Source: Knufia peltigerae
Taxonomy: Eukaryota; Ascomycota; Eurotiomycetes; Chaetothyriales; Trichomeriaceae
Direction: 5' to 3'
DNA length: 64,000 bases
Assembly: GCA_030247855.1 (NCBI GenBank)
Contig: JAPDRN010000017.1
Span: 1 to 64,000 of the forward strand
The notes under the pieces: model-generated
What the model was told of the DNA's origin: nothing
The model's database searches: none
Seen by the model: the letters and a program-made list of their open reading frames with translations, nothing else
Part shown: in pieces, positions 21,829-32,024 of the stretch
Position numbering within the stretch: the first letter of the stretch is position 1
Layout: every line of letters begins with the position of its first letter
Program-made: the position numbers and the translations under genes

Positions 21829-23048
21829 TTACGCAGTTGCAGGCTGAATTTCACCTTCATGCTCACCAGTAACAGCATTGCCGTGGTGTCGATTAGTTTT
21901 CTCCTTGTGACTGGATGGGCTCGTTTCTGGATCTCGGATCGAAATTCCAAGTCGTTCAACCTCGATCGAGCGATGTCCCCAGAGAAGAAGCGCTCCGAAA
22001 CCAGCTGTCACACAGTATCAGCAACCCTCCACATGACGGCCGGGAATGTCTCAACGAATACTCACGTTTGGCCAACAGGTCAAGAATGCCGTAAAAGACT
22101 GCTTCACCGTCGCTAGAAATGACGTTTCCGCCTTCAGATAATCCCCAGGCAATGGGATAGAGGAACCAGAGCGAGATTGTCCACACCCCACAAATGGTGA
22201 ACGTCTTTGATATATCTTGACCAAGTATACGGGCGTACGCGCGACCTTCAAATACCACCGTGTAGGCCACAAAGAGGAATGCGACGCAGCCAAACACAAA
22301 GAAGCTGACCCGGAGTCAACGACGAGCACCAATGTGAGTTTTGTTTTTGGACATCATGGAAACTTACCCAAACTTGTAGCTGGACTTGACAAGTGCCCCA
22401 ACTAGGCCAGTGACGACCATGACCTCGTCCATCAACACAACTGTGGAAAGTGTCAAAAGAGATGTATGAATATTAGGGTGGAACACAGAACATCCCGCTT
22501 GGATGAATGTACATACCATACATGATGGTGGGAGTCGGGAGGCCACATGTCAACAGGAGATCGGCCAGCAGCAATGGTGTGGTGATTGCCCAGTCGATAT
22601 ATCTCACGTAAAAGATCTGTCGCATATTCCCTGATACTTTAGGGTCGCTGCGTTCGAATTCGACCTGAATGGCCGTCCATCCCAGATTGCTTCCCATGCA
22701 AAAGTAGGCAATCGAGGCGACGAGGGTGATCGAAGCCGTCAAGTAATGGAAGATTCTTTGCGATCGGGTTTTCTTGAACGACAATGCCATGAAGACGAAG
22801 GTGCTGAAGCCCATCGCAGCACATATCGCATAGTAGAAGTCTGAGCCGGCGGTGGTGATCTGTACACATGTTAGATAAATTTGTGCCAGAATGGAGAATT
22901 ACAGTCCAAGGGTGCAAGCGATCCCAGTATTGAGGCAGGGCAATGTTTTCCCAAGCATGAAGTGCGGATGCTCTTCGAGCGGACTTACATGGTTATTGGT
23001 CGTAACCGTGTTTTGCATAGGATTGGCTTTGAGTGCGTCGTTGCCCAT
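21829..23048 (-). CDS. carO: CarO-like microbial rhodopsin with complete proton-pump residues
   Basis: Five exons are read: 22989-23048, 22517-22859, 22368-22440, 22066-22304 and 21829-22004. All phases agree, giving 296 aa. It is a seven-helix type I opsin that binds retinal as a Schiff base at the plasma membrane. Helix C reads RYIDWAITTPLLLAD, so R106, D109, T113 and D120 match bacteriorhodopsin R82, D85, T89 and D96. Helix G reads DLLAKPGFG, giving the counterion D234 and the retinal lysine K238. E216 and E226 occupy the proton-release positions E194/E204. The set predicts a light-driven outward proton pump of the Fusarium CarO/Leptosphaeria type rather than a NOP-1/ORP type lacking a donor. 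The polar C-terminal tail (residues 251-296) is cytosolic. It neighbours carB, in the order expected for a car cluster. A TATA box is 145 bp upstream. Confidence 0.95.
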
Positions 23049-24325
23049 GTTGGCAAGTCTTGGATCTATACGACCCGGGTATGATATTATGTGAAAGGGG
23101 GTGCGTGGGTTAGTATCTCTGAGAGAAAATGTGAACTGACCTGCGTTTGTTGACGACGTCCAGCTCCAGAGGCCCAGCCCAAGAGGTACCTGATTTATAC
23201 TCGAGGCCGGACCACCCTGAAGGACGGGTACATGACGTCGACTCGGAAGCACCCATTTCCTCTTTTCACCAAAAGTCCACTATCGAGGACAAAGACCTCT
23301 CGAGGCGTCACAGATCGATGACCTACCATGCCGCGCATTCCGCAAATCCTTGAGCCTGGCAGAAGCTTGTCTTGGAAAAGCATTCGAAGTAAAGTTTTAC
23401 AATCATGCCCCTGTGCCCAATATGCCAGTTTTAGGCGCTGCAAGGCATGTACATGCCGACATTGTCAAACTTTGAAAAAACACGGTGATAGTGAAAAGTG
23501 TTGATGTCACCAACCCCAGACACGCGGTGCAGCAGTACGAGTACATCGCACAACAACCCGTGATTCATCTGAATGGGCCCGAGCTTCGGATCATGCGAGT
23601 TCTGCAATATTGTGGGCGCATTGTACTCGCATGTGCCCTGGGACGTTTCGATATACCCGGATCTTCAGTTGTCCTCGAGATCCAAAACTGTTAGATGGGG
23701 TGGGATGTCAAATGTGTTTCCCACCTGAAGTTCTCCCCAGAGGTAACGACAATACTTAAACTGGTGTAGTGGGATTCGGAATACCCTACCCGTAACAGAA
23801 CAACAGCTACAGCCATTGAAGGGTGCCATCTTGTCTAGTCACATTCTTGTTTGACTTTTTGCAAGCTTCTAAGACCGTTGGAGATGACGATGGAAGAAAA
23901 TTACTGCAATCACTCAACTCGGTCTCATGATGGCGTAACATCGAGGCGACAAGAATAGCCATCAGGAGGAAGTCTAAGAAATATAGAATCAAGGCACAAC
24001 TCTGATGTTGATTTAGTACGATCTTGTTTGATGATCGACCACGTTGGCAGACATCTTGACTTCGCCCGAGTTCATCAAGAGCCCAATGAAATCGACGTGG
24101 ATCGATTTACATCATCACGGCAGTTCCCAGAGAAAAAGCTGCTGCTTTAGACTGTGGCTGACGGCAGGCGCCGGTGCCAAAGATCTCGGGACGAACACGA
24201 GTACGAGGTGGAAGCGACGAGATCTGGTGGGTCATCGATGACATCGTTGATAGTCACCAGTCATCATGAATCGGGAAGTCATCTCGTCAATGTTCGTAAG
24301 TTTGTGAGCAAAAATAGCATCTCCA
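23049..24325. promoter_or_regulatory. carO upstream region / carB 3' region
   Basis: About 1.3 kb between the opsin start and the carB stop, both genes on the minus strand. It should contain the opsin promoter (TATA at 23,193-23,199) and the carB terminator. No other gene is apparent. I could not identify a light-response element with confidence. Confidence 0.45.
23193..23199 (-). promoter_or_regulatory. TATA box of the carO-like gene
   Basis: On the minus strand the sequence reads TATAAAT, about 145 bp upstream of the opsin ATG (23048), which suits a regulated fungal promoter. Confidence 0.5.
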
Positions 24326-26165
24326 TCATGCACGGATATACCTCAAGACATAAGGCAATGTGACTGCCCAACAGACCATGAGGAACAACACCACTAGAGG
24401 TCCAAGGGGGATTGGAGGCCTCGCCACCACATCTAGATTGCTGACTATCCTCTTTTCATGACCCCCAGGGGACCAAGGCTTGACCATGCCTAAGTCGTCA
24501 AGAATCTGACCGGTTGTGATTTTGCTACCGGCGAGGACGATCGGAACCCCAGTTCCGGGATGAGTACTGGCGCCAACGAAGTAGAGGCTTTTGATCTGAT
24601 CGTGCTTCGTGCGTGGCCTGAAGCTGAGGACATTGAAGAAGGAATGACTCAGTCCCAATATAGCACCTTTGTCGAGATTGAAGCTCTGTTTCCACGAAGC
24701 GGGCGTATTGATTACCTCGTCGACAATGTGAGATGCAAGATCGGCTCCGGTCCTCAGACGTACTGTTTCAATCACGGCATTTCGTGCCTTTGACACCATT
24801 GCCTGCCAGTCTTGTGCATGTTGTGGGTTTAATCCGCGATCGGCCTGGTTCTCTAGTAAATGCCCGCAAGGTACGAGAACAACAACGGTGTCTCGGCCGC
24901 TAGGGGCCGCACTGGGATCAACTCGCGAAGGAACGTTGACGTAAAAGGACGGCTCTTTGGGTATCAATTGTCGTTTGAAGATGTCGTCGAAACTGTCTTG
25001 GTATTCGTCGGCCAAGAAAACATTGTGCGTATGTAACTCGGGGATAATTTTGTCCATGGACCCTTAGCACGTCAGAAAACCTCTTTATGCTCCAGATCTA
25101 ATCCGACTCACAGTAAAATGATATGCTGGAACAGGAAGCTTGCTTCTTTGAGAGGGATTTTGCTTTCTGTGATTGTGGGAGGAGCTCATTGTAAGCGTAG
25201 ACGAGATCGGCATTGACCAGAACGACATCGGCATTGAGAATTTCCCCCGACGCCAGCGTCACTCCAGTGGCGCGACCAGAATATCGATCGACGTTTACAT
25301 GCGATACTGGAGTTGAGAGCCTGTACTGCACGCCTAATCGTTCGCCTATTTGGACCAGAGCGTCAAGGACTTTATGAAAGCCGCCTCGAGGATACCTTGA
25401 ACCGGGTCAGCTCAGGGCCACGTCAAGACCACATCATCTTACCAGATACCCTCTGCGAGCTCCGTGTACTGAAGTAAGCTGTAAGTACCTGGTGCTTCGA
25501 ACGGACTCATGCCCATGTACATGCTTCCGAATGTGAATGCCCGCCGTAGTCTCTCGGTCATGAAGTATGTGGACGCGCGACGCCAGATGCTTTCAAACGG
25601 GTGGAGAGCCAGCAGATATGGCAGGAAGCTGGGTCTTGCCAGATGCAGAAGACTTGTGAAGTTCTTTCTCAAAACATGGACAACGCTGGCCTCATAGTGA
25701 ACATGGGCCTCTTGCATCCATTGCAGATATCTCTCGAAGCCATCCTTGCCCTCCCACTTTTCGATGGTCTTTTTCATGGCAGCCACATCGGTCGATAGTT
25801 CGATGCACTCTCCATCACCAAACCACACGTTGTAATTGGGCTCGCATTTGAGCAATTCAACCCCCTCTGCTTCGAGCGACGTGTCTAGGTCGATGAACGC
25901 TTCGCGAAAGAGGTCGGGAAGGAGGAGTAGTGAGGGGCCTTGGTCGAACCGGTGGCCGTCTCGGCGGATGAGGCTACACCGTCCACCAGTGAAGTCGTTT
26001 TTCTCAACAACAGTGACACGAAAGCCCGCCTTTGCAAGGCGTGCTGCACTCGCAATGCCTCCAGCACCGGCTCCTACAAAGTGGGAGTCAATGACAATGT
26101 CGGACCAAAGGTAGGAAAGCCGGCTGGTACTCACCAACGATAACGGCAGTCTTGGGCTTTTCCAT
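24326..26165 (-). CDS. carB: CarB-like phytoene desaturase
   Basis: Four exons are read: 26135-26165, 25443-26073, 25112-25395 and 24326-25062. Phases agree and give 560 aa. The enzyme belongs to the CrtI family (FAD-dependent) and introduces double bonds into phytoene to give lycopene-type polyenes; the number of desaturation steps cannot be read from sequence. The dinucleotide-binding motif follows the first intron (VIVGAGAGGIASAARLAKAG, residues about 8-27) and continues into FRVTVVEKNDFTGGRCS. The CrtI C-terminal signature is present (YFVGASTHPGTGVPIVLAGS). A hydrophobic C-terminal tail (PLGPLVVLFLMVCWAVTLPY) is a likely membrane anchor. Introns are 61, 47 and 49 nt. It lies between carO and carRA. 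Confidence 0.95.
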
Positions 26166-26695
26166 GACTGTGGTCGCAATCTTCAACAATACAGAGACTG
26201 AAATCAAAAGAACAAATCGTCGCAAGTGAGCAAAATCACAGGGTGGAATGTTCTTGTATTTCCGAAAGTCAATGACAACATGACTCTAGCCAGCGCATTG
26301 GCGCTTTAGGCGCCCTCCATCTGCAGCCGGCTGTTGACATACTTGCCAGATTCGGCTTGAGGACTGCTAAATTTACAATGGGTTTAATGGCGTGAGAAGA
26401 TATTTATCGAGGGCGGAAAGTTGACACCACGGCTTCAAATGTTGAAGCTGATAATGTCTACGGGATACGGAGTACGGGAGAATTTAGTTCAACGCGTAGG
26501 AAACGTTCGCGCCGATCTCCCCGCATCCGCGGAAACAGCAACAGCCACCCCCCCTGTAACGATGCCAGCAGCACAGTGCAGTGCTCGCCTGCATCGACGC
26601 CCTGCATGAAGCGCGAGCGACGCCTCCAACTACCTAGAAATTTCTTCCTGTTACAGCCAAGGTATCTCGCGTTAGGGTTCATAGCAACGTTTTCA
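26166..26695. promoter_or_regulatory. carB promoter / carRA 3' region
   Basis: About 530 bp between the carRA stop and the carB start. One TACGGAGTA copy lies at 26,466-26,474. No gene is seen. Confidence 0.45.
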
Positions 26696-28724
26696 TCACA
26701 CTGGGCCCCTCCATCCGGCCATGGTCCTCCATCCCACCCAGACTCTTCGGGATTTGGGCACACTCGCTCGTCCCTTTTTCCCACCACCGGCAAAGTCCAG
26801 TGGTTGTCCATGATTCATGCGGTGCCGCAATACCCGTCCTATTTCCATATAGCTCTCGACTGCAACACGAATGCCACTCCGAGCATACGGAGGCAGCTGT
26901 TCGATGGCGTCTCGGTTTTCAGCATAAATGTCAAAAGCTGTGTTCAGGATCTCTTCTCGGAAGTGTAGGACTTCTTGCTTTTGTGCAGTAAGTGATGAGG
27001 TAGAGGACTTGGTAAACCATTCATCGGGAATGTAACATCTCCCGACTTCGGCGTCAGTTTGCACATCTCGCACAATATTCACGTATTGCAGCGCTCGTCC
27101 CATTTTTGTGCCGGCCGCAACACATTTCTGTATTGTATCGGAGTTGGCTCGTTTGTCAGGATCGTGTTCGTAGACCAGACTGAGACATAATTCGCCAATT
27201 GTCGCTGCCACACACGTGGCATATCGCTCGAGATCGCTAAAGGTCTTGATGGGAGGATTCTCCTTTGCATTTTTGGCGAAAAACTCCTGGTCTATTCGAA
27301 ATCCTTCCAAGAGTAAATACAGGGGTTCGGAGGGTAGCTTGTCCGAGGGTAAGAGCACAAGGATGGATTGCGCTTTTGGCGAGAAAGGCGCCAACGCTTT
27401 TTCCAATCGTGCCTTGTCGCACTTTGGAGAATAGATGGTGTCGAGGAAGTGGGTGAAATGAGTGACCCACATATTTGCCTCTTCTGCAGAAGGCGCGTCG
27501 TCAATTAGATCGTCTGCCACTCTACAGAAGGCATACAGCAAGATGAGGTCAATTCTAAGGCGGCCGAAGAAGACTCCAGACGCGAGATAGAATGAACGAC
27601 TTTTTCGTGCAAGCACCGTCAAAGCGTTCTGCAGACCATCCAGGCGGCCGCTGTCGTACTTGGATGTTGGCAAGAGTAATGCTTTGATCAATAGCAGAGG
27701 CGAGGGGATGCCGGGGACCACTGGAAAGTGCTGTGGAAAAGCATCCAAGATGGCAAAGGCATTGTCGCAGGCGACAGAACCCCAGACGACTAGAGTGTTT
27801 GTGATGAGGAAAAAGACAGCTTCCTCGATCTCAAGGTGAGGCCAGACATGGATTCCCAGTTTTGTTCCCAGCTCAATGGACCATGTCCCTCGACGGAGAG
27901 CCAAGGTGTCGACAATCCAAAGATAAAGAGTCGGCAGGGCAATGATCAGCCACGTCTTCGTCCACGGCAAAAGGAGAAGTAATTGATAGGAGAAGGTCCA
28001 GAGCATCAACATCACAGGTGCCGCCCAGGCAAGGATCAATCTCATATAAGTGCCTTCGGGATTGCCACCCCGCGACAAAATTGGCACCACAGAGGCTAGA
28101 GTGAGAATGATCTGACCTGCCCTTTTCCAAGGCAGGAGGGCAGCACCGGATGTATCACGGGAATCTGCCTCGTTGCGGAGGTATGTTGCCGTGACGATGG
28201 ACTTGCTGAGCAGGATTTGTAGACATGTCGTCTTCGTAAAATGGTCAGGATGGCAAAGAGCGAACCAATGGGAATAACTTACAATGTAGGTTTGAATCAC
28301 AAAGAAAAAGAGCTCTTCTGCAGGGATATCCAGAAGCTTTGGACCTATTATGACATCTGCCGGGTATGCTGGATGAGGTCAGACCACTGACGAGCGAGAG
28401 ACACTGCATGAAACGTACTCCAAACCTTGGTTCTAATAAGATACGAATCCCTGGATTCTGGGTTAGATCGTTATAGGTTGAGTGTAGAAGTCTCCTGACA
28501 TACCATGGAATGGTGTATGAAACTGCAACGACCTGCAGGAAGAGGATCTTGTAAACATCTCGCCGAGTGAACAAGGGACCCAGAATTATCGTCAGAACTA
28601 TGGCTAATGGGATGGTGTAAATGAGGTGGCTGTTTTGAAGATCCCGGATGTCAGTAGCTATAGTCACCATGAACTCCGAAGGGTGATTGCGAAAGCGAAC
28701 TTACACCAGCGCATAGTCGTACAT
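26696..28724 (-). CDS. carRA: CarRA-like bifunctional lycopene cyclase/phytoene synthase
   Basis: Five exons are read: 28705-28724, 28504-28629, 28419-28450, 28283-28368 and 26696-28231, giving 599 aa with matching phases. This fusion is typical of fungi (CarRA, AL-2, CrtYB). The N-terminal half is a polytopic membrane cyclase (CarR) with the duplicated motifs PAEELFFFVIQTY (about 75-87) and PHLEIEEAVFFL (about 219-230). The C-terminal half is a trans-isoprenyl-diphosphate synthase domain condensing two geranylgeranyl diphosphates to phytoene, with both Asp motifs, DDLID (328-332) and DVQTD (477-481), and the GRCYIPDEW signature. Exon 1 encodes only MYDYALV. The fourth intron (28,232-28,282, 51 nt) has no in-frame stop, so its retention would add 17 residues. 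Confidence 0.96.
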
Positions 28725-29310
28725 GGCGCCGATATGACGAGAATACTCTGTCTCCCTTTGCGAAGCAACCTCGAGAGACTCATGAATCGAGAGACACAGG
28801 AGACATGGTAGGAGACATGGCCATTGATAAACGTAGCAAGCAGGTCCTCAAGGATCGTCGCTCATTGAAAGCCCGCATAATATGCAAAAATCGAAAAAGA
28901 GGTGAAAGTGCTGAGCGAGATCTCGGAAGGAGTGGTCAATGAGCCAGCAAGTCCGCTAGGAACTAGGAGACGCAGAGCAACCAAATGAGTAGTTCCGAGA
29001 ATGGGGTCTTTATTGTAAGGTCAGGAAAGAAACGGGACACCGGTACTCGTACCTATGTAACTGACAAGTGGCAGCTCGCAAGGTGGTGAATTGATAAGGT
29101 TCTGTTGGTTTGGCATGACGCGAAGAGTCTCGAGGCAAAGAAAGCCACACACCGTATCGAGTTAGAGCACCTCGGCAAGGCTAGGGCAAGGCTCTGAAGG
29201 CGGCTAAAAGCAGCGAGGCGCAGGGAAGTGCAGGCATGTGCAGGCATGTGTACTCCGTAGGTCGCTGCGTGACGTGCCGCTCAACGACAAGTGCTTGTAT
29301 GTACTCACTC

Positions 29311-29326
29311 GTACTCGTACTCGTAC
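29311..29326. repeat. (GTACTC)n hexamer microsatellite
   Basis: Nearly three perfect units of GTACTC within the carRA/carX divergent region. A related array is present at about 43,613-43,628. Confidence 0.7.
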
Positions 29327-29362
29327 AGTCTATCCGTGCATAGGTAGGTTACGGTGGTACTG

Positions 29363-29383
29363 CGTAGGCGTAGGCGTAGGCGG
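29363..29383. repeat. (GTAGGC)n hexamer microsatellite
   Basis: Three units of GTAGGC, only 37 bp from the GTACTC array, in the same divergent promoter region. Confidence 0.7.
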
Positions 29384-30080
29384 TACTGCGTAAGAATGCT
29401 AGCAACTCGTACTCCCTCCCGTACTCCGTACAATTGCCAGCACACATTGCGTCACGTAGTATCATGCACGAATTCATGCACGTCCAAACATGGCGTCCAC
29501 AAATCTCGATTTCTACTCGTGGCATCATCGTCATTCTCCGCTTCGCCTGCAAACCGACTCTATCGAACCGAGGAAGCTTTTGCTTCCCTGAATTTCCTAC
29601 TTGGTCAATTGATGAACTACATCATGTGGGCTCCTTGCCCATCCGTCCGCTAAGACCCTCACTAAACCTCACTACCGATCCTTCTTGACATGTGGGAGTA
29701 TCTGTTTCGTCGATTTTCACTTCATTGATAACGAAAAGTGCGAATTGTGAAATGCCTGCGTCTTGTTGCACGTTGATCTTCCGCCCTTCCGCATCATTGC
29801 GACGACGTGTCTCTCTCAGCTTGGTTCAATCCCTCCTCACAACGGATCAGGTCAATGCTACCCCTCTTTCAATATGCAGGACTAGCCACATCCAAGTCAC
29901 CACGACCAACAATCGGCACTTCTCAAGGCTTCTGGGAAAACCGTAGCGACTGACACGACCGGGTCGACGGGCAAGCAGACGGCCTCTCCTTCATTCAGCA
30001 ACTTCAACTTCGCCTCGTCCGTCTCGATCCCCAATGTCTAAAGTTATTCTCGTTGGGACCTCGTGCCAAAGATCTTTCCA

Positions 30081-32024
30081 ATGGCGGGCTCCGATGCTGC
30101 GAAGCACAAAAAGGCACAACCGCACCCCTATCTTAGCGGCAACTTTGCGCCGGTCCATCAGACTGTGCCGTTGACACCATGTACCTACACAGGCACAATA
30201 CCAGAAGAGCTCGTGGGAGGGGAGTATGTTCGGAATGGAGGGAATCCCGTCTCGAACGAGGACCTCGGCCGGGATGCGCACTGGTTCGATGGAGATGGTA
30301 TGCTGAGTGGAGTGACATTTACCAGAACGACCGATGGAGTCCAGCCTGAGTTCGTCAACCAGTATGTTTTGACAGACATCTTTTTGTCCACCATCGCGTC
30401 ACGGCGCTTGCGTACCCCTCTTTTGCCCAGTATCGCTGCGCTGGTCAACCCGCTTTCGTCCCTGTACAAGGTCATTTTCCTGGTGTTTCGGACCGTCATC
30501 TTTGTGATCCTGTCGTGGTTGCCGGGCTCGACACAGGTCATCAAAAAGATCAGCGTCGCCAATACCGGCATCATTTTCCACGATGGTCGGGCTCTGGCCA
30601 CCTGCGAATCAGGTCCGCCCATGCGAGTCAGCCTTCCAAGCTTGGAAACCATTGGCTGGTACAATGGTAAGAGAGCAGAAGGCGAGCCCGGAGGCGAAGA
30701 AGGCCCAGGCTTCGGAGGTGAAGGCATACTCGGCTTCATGAGGGAATGGACGACTGCGCACCCAAGGGTAGATCCCCGGACAGGAGAGCTGATACTCTTC
30801 CATTCAACCTTCGCGCCACCGTACGTCCATTACTCAATCATTCCTTCTACTCACAAACCCATCGTGTCGACAACACCATTGGAAAGGCCGACGAGGCTGC
30901 TAAATGCTCCCATCCCCGGGATAGCATCGGCCAAGATGATGCACGACTTTGGTGTTTCTTTCAACCACACCGTCATCATGGACCTACCGCTGTCTCTTGA
31001 CCCCCTCAACCTGGCCAGGAACATGCCGGTAGTGGCCTATGACCCCATGTCAAAGTCTCGATTTGGGGTCTTTCCGAGACATTCGCCAGAGCTTATTCGC
31101 TGGTTCGAGACCAAGGCTTGTTGCATATTCCACACCGCCAATACCTGGGACGATCAAGTCATTAACAAAGAGACTGGTCGAGTGGACACGATCAGCGTCA
31201 ACATGCTGGTCTCTCGATTGACGTCGGCTTCGCTGGTTTTCTCGGCCGGTAATGTTGCCGCACCGCAGCCGACAACCCTCAACGGCACCGAAGAAGAGGA
31301 ACAGTGTCGACTGTATTATTATCAATTTGGCATGGATGATTTCAGGTGCAACCGGATCAACCACCAATTTGCCTTGAGTGCCGTTCCCTTTGAGTTTCCG
31401 AGTGTCAATGAAGAATACGTCATGGGACGAGTCAGATACATTTATGGCTGTTCAACCTCCGAAGGCTCATTTGGCGCTGCTCTCGGCAGAGCAGTCAAAA
31501 TCGACTGCCTGGTCAAAGTCGACGCGGAGACCTTGATCAGCCGAGGAAAGAAAGACCCGAGTCTTGTCTCGGTCACTGGATGCGTAGACATGAGGACAAT
31601 TCCAGACATTATCAGCGCCGACAGGAGCAAAGAGGATCCAATCTCGGTGTTTCAACTGCCACCTGGATGGTACGCTCAGGAACCTCGCTTTGTGGCACGT
31701 CACAATGGTGAAGGCGAAGATGACGGGTGGTTGTTGACCTACGTCTTTGATGAATCCCAGTTGGATGAGGATGGCGAGTGTCGACCTGATGCCATCAGTG
31801 AACTGTGGATCATTGACGCAAGAGACATGACTACCATCGTTGCTCGGATTCAGTTGACCCAAAGGGTCACTTATGGTCTCCATGGCAGCTTCATCACTGA
31901 AGATCAGATCAAAACTCAAAGACCTATTGAAACGATTCGCGGCATCAAGGAACTGGATCACCTCAAATCGGAGGGTGGTCTCTGGTCAAGGGCCAGAAAC
32001 CGACTCGAGGGATTCCTCGGATGA
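30081..32024 (+). CDS. carX: CarX-like retinal-forming carotenoid oxygenase
   Basis: Single-exon protein of 647 aa from the ATG at 30081; the frame extends 18 nt further only to a GTG. It belongs to the carotenoid cleavage oxygenase (RPE65/VP14) family, non-heme iron enzymes that split polyene chains. The four iron-ligand histidines are recognisable in TAHPRVDP (H227), MMHDFGVS (H288), CIFHTANTWDD (H351) and YGLHGSF (H601). The family block YVRNGGNPVSNEDLGRDAHW is near the N-terminus. A hydrophobic insert at about residues 125-148 may bind membranes. Its place beside carRA, carB and an opsin suggests the Fusarium CarX role, symmetric cleavage of a beta-carotene-like substrate to retinal; a CarT-like torulene oxygenase is the alternative. 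An AATAAA lies 27 nt after the stop. Confidence 0.9.
   Translation: MAGSDAAKHKKAQPHPYLSGNFAPVHQTVPLTPCTYTGTIPEELVGGEYVRNGGNPVSNEDLGRDAHWFDGDGMLSGVTFTRTTDGVQPEFVNQYVLTDIFLSTIASRRLRTPLLPSIAALVNPLSSLYKVIFLVFRTVIFVILSWLPGSTQVIKKISVANTGIIFHDGRALATCESGPPMRVSLPSLETIGWYNGKRAEGEPGGEEGPGFGGEGILGFMREWTTAHPRVDPRTGELILFHSTFAPPYVHYSIIPSTHKPIVSTTPLERPTRLLNAPIPGIASAKMMHDFGVSFNHTVIMDLPLSLDPLNLARNMPVVAYDPMSKSRFGVFPRHSPELIRWFETKACCIFHTANTWDDQVINKETGRVDTISVNMLVSRLTSASLVFSAGNVAAPQPTTLNGTEEEEQCRLYYYQFGMDDFRCNRINHQFALSAVPFEFPSVNEEYVMGRVRYIYGCSTSEGSFGAALGRAVKIDCLVKVDAETLISRGKKDPSLVSVTGCVDMRTIPDIISADRSKEDPISVFQLPPGWYAQEPRFVARHNGEGEDDGWLLTYVFDESQLDEDGECRPDAISELWIIDARDMTTIVARIQLTQRVTYGLHGSFITEDQIKTQRPIETIRGIKELDHLKSEGGLWSRARNRLEGFLG

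Larger units (their letters stand above)
28725..30080. promoter_or_regulatory. Divergent carRA / carX intergenic region
   Basis: About 1.36 kb shared by the two divergent start codons, so it should hold both promoters. Notable elements are two TACGGAGTA copies on the minus strand (29,251-29,259 and 29,422-29,430), a GTACTC hexamer array at 29,311-29,326 and a GTAGGC hexamer array at about 29,363-29,383. Small open frames here are repeats translated and are not supported as genes. Confidence 0.55.

Noticed and set aside
30063..30080. Upstream start for the carotenoid oxygenase
   Set aside because: The frame opens there with GTG; the first ATG is at 30081 and leaves the conserved domain complete.
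21829..32024. Car cluster as a horizontally acquired island
   Set aside because: Codon use, intron size and splice signals look like those of the neighbouring genes, and such clusters are known to be native to ascomycetes. No flanking mobile element is seen.
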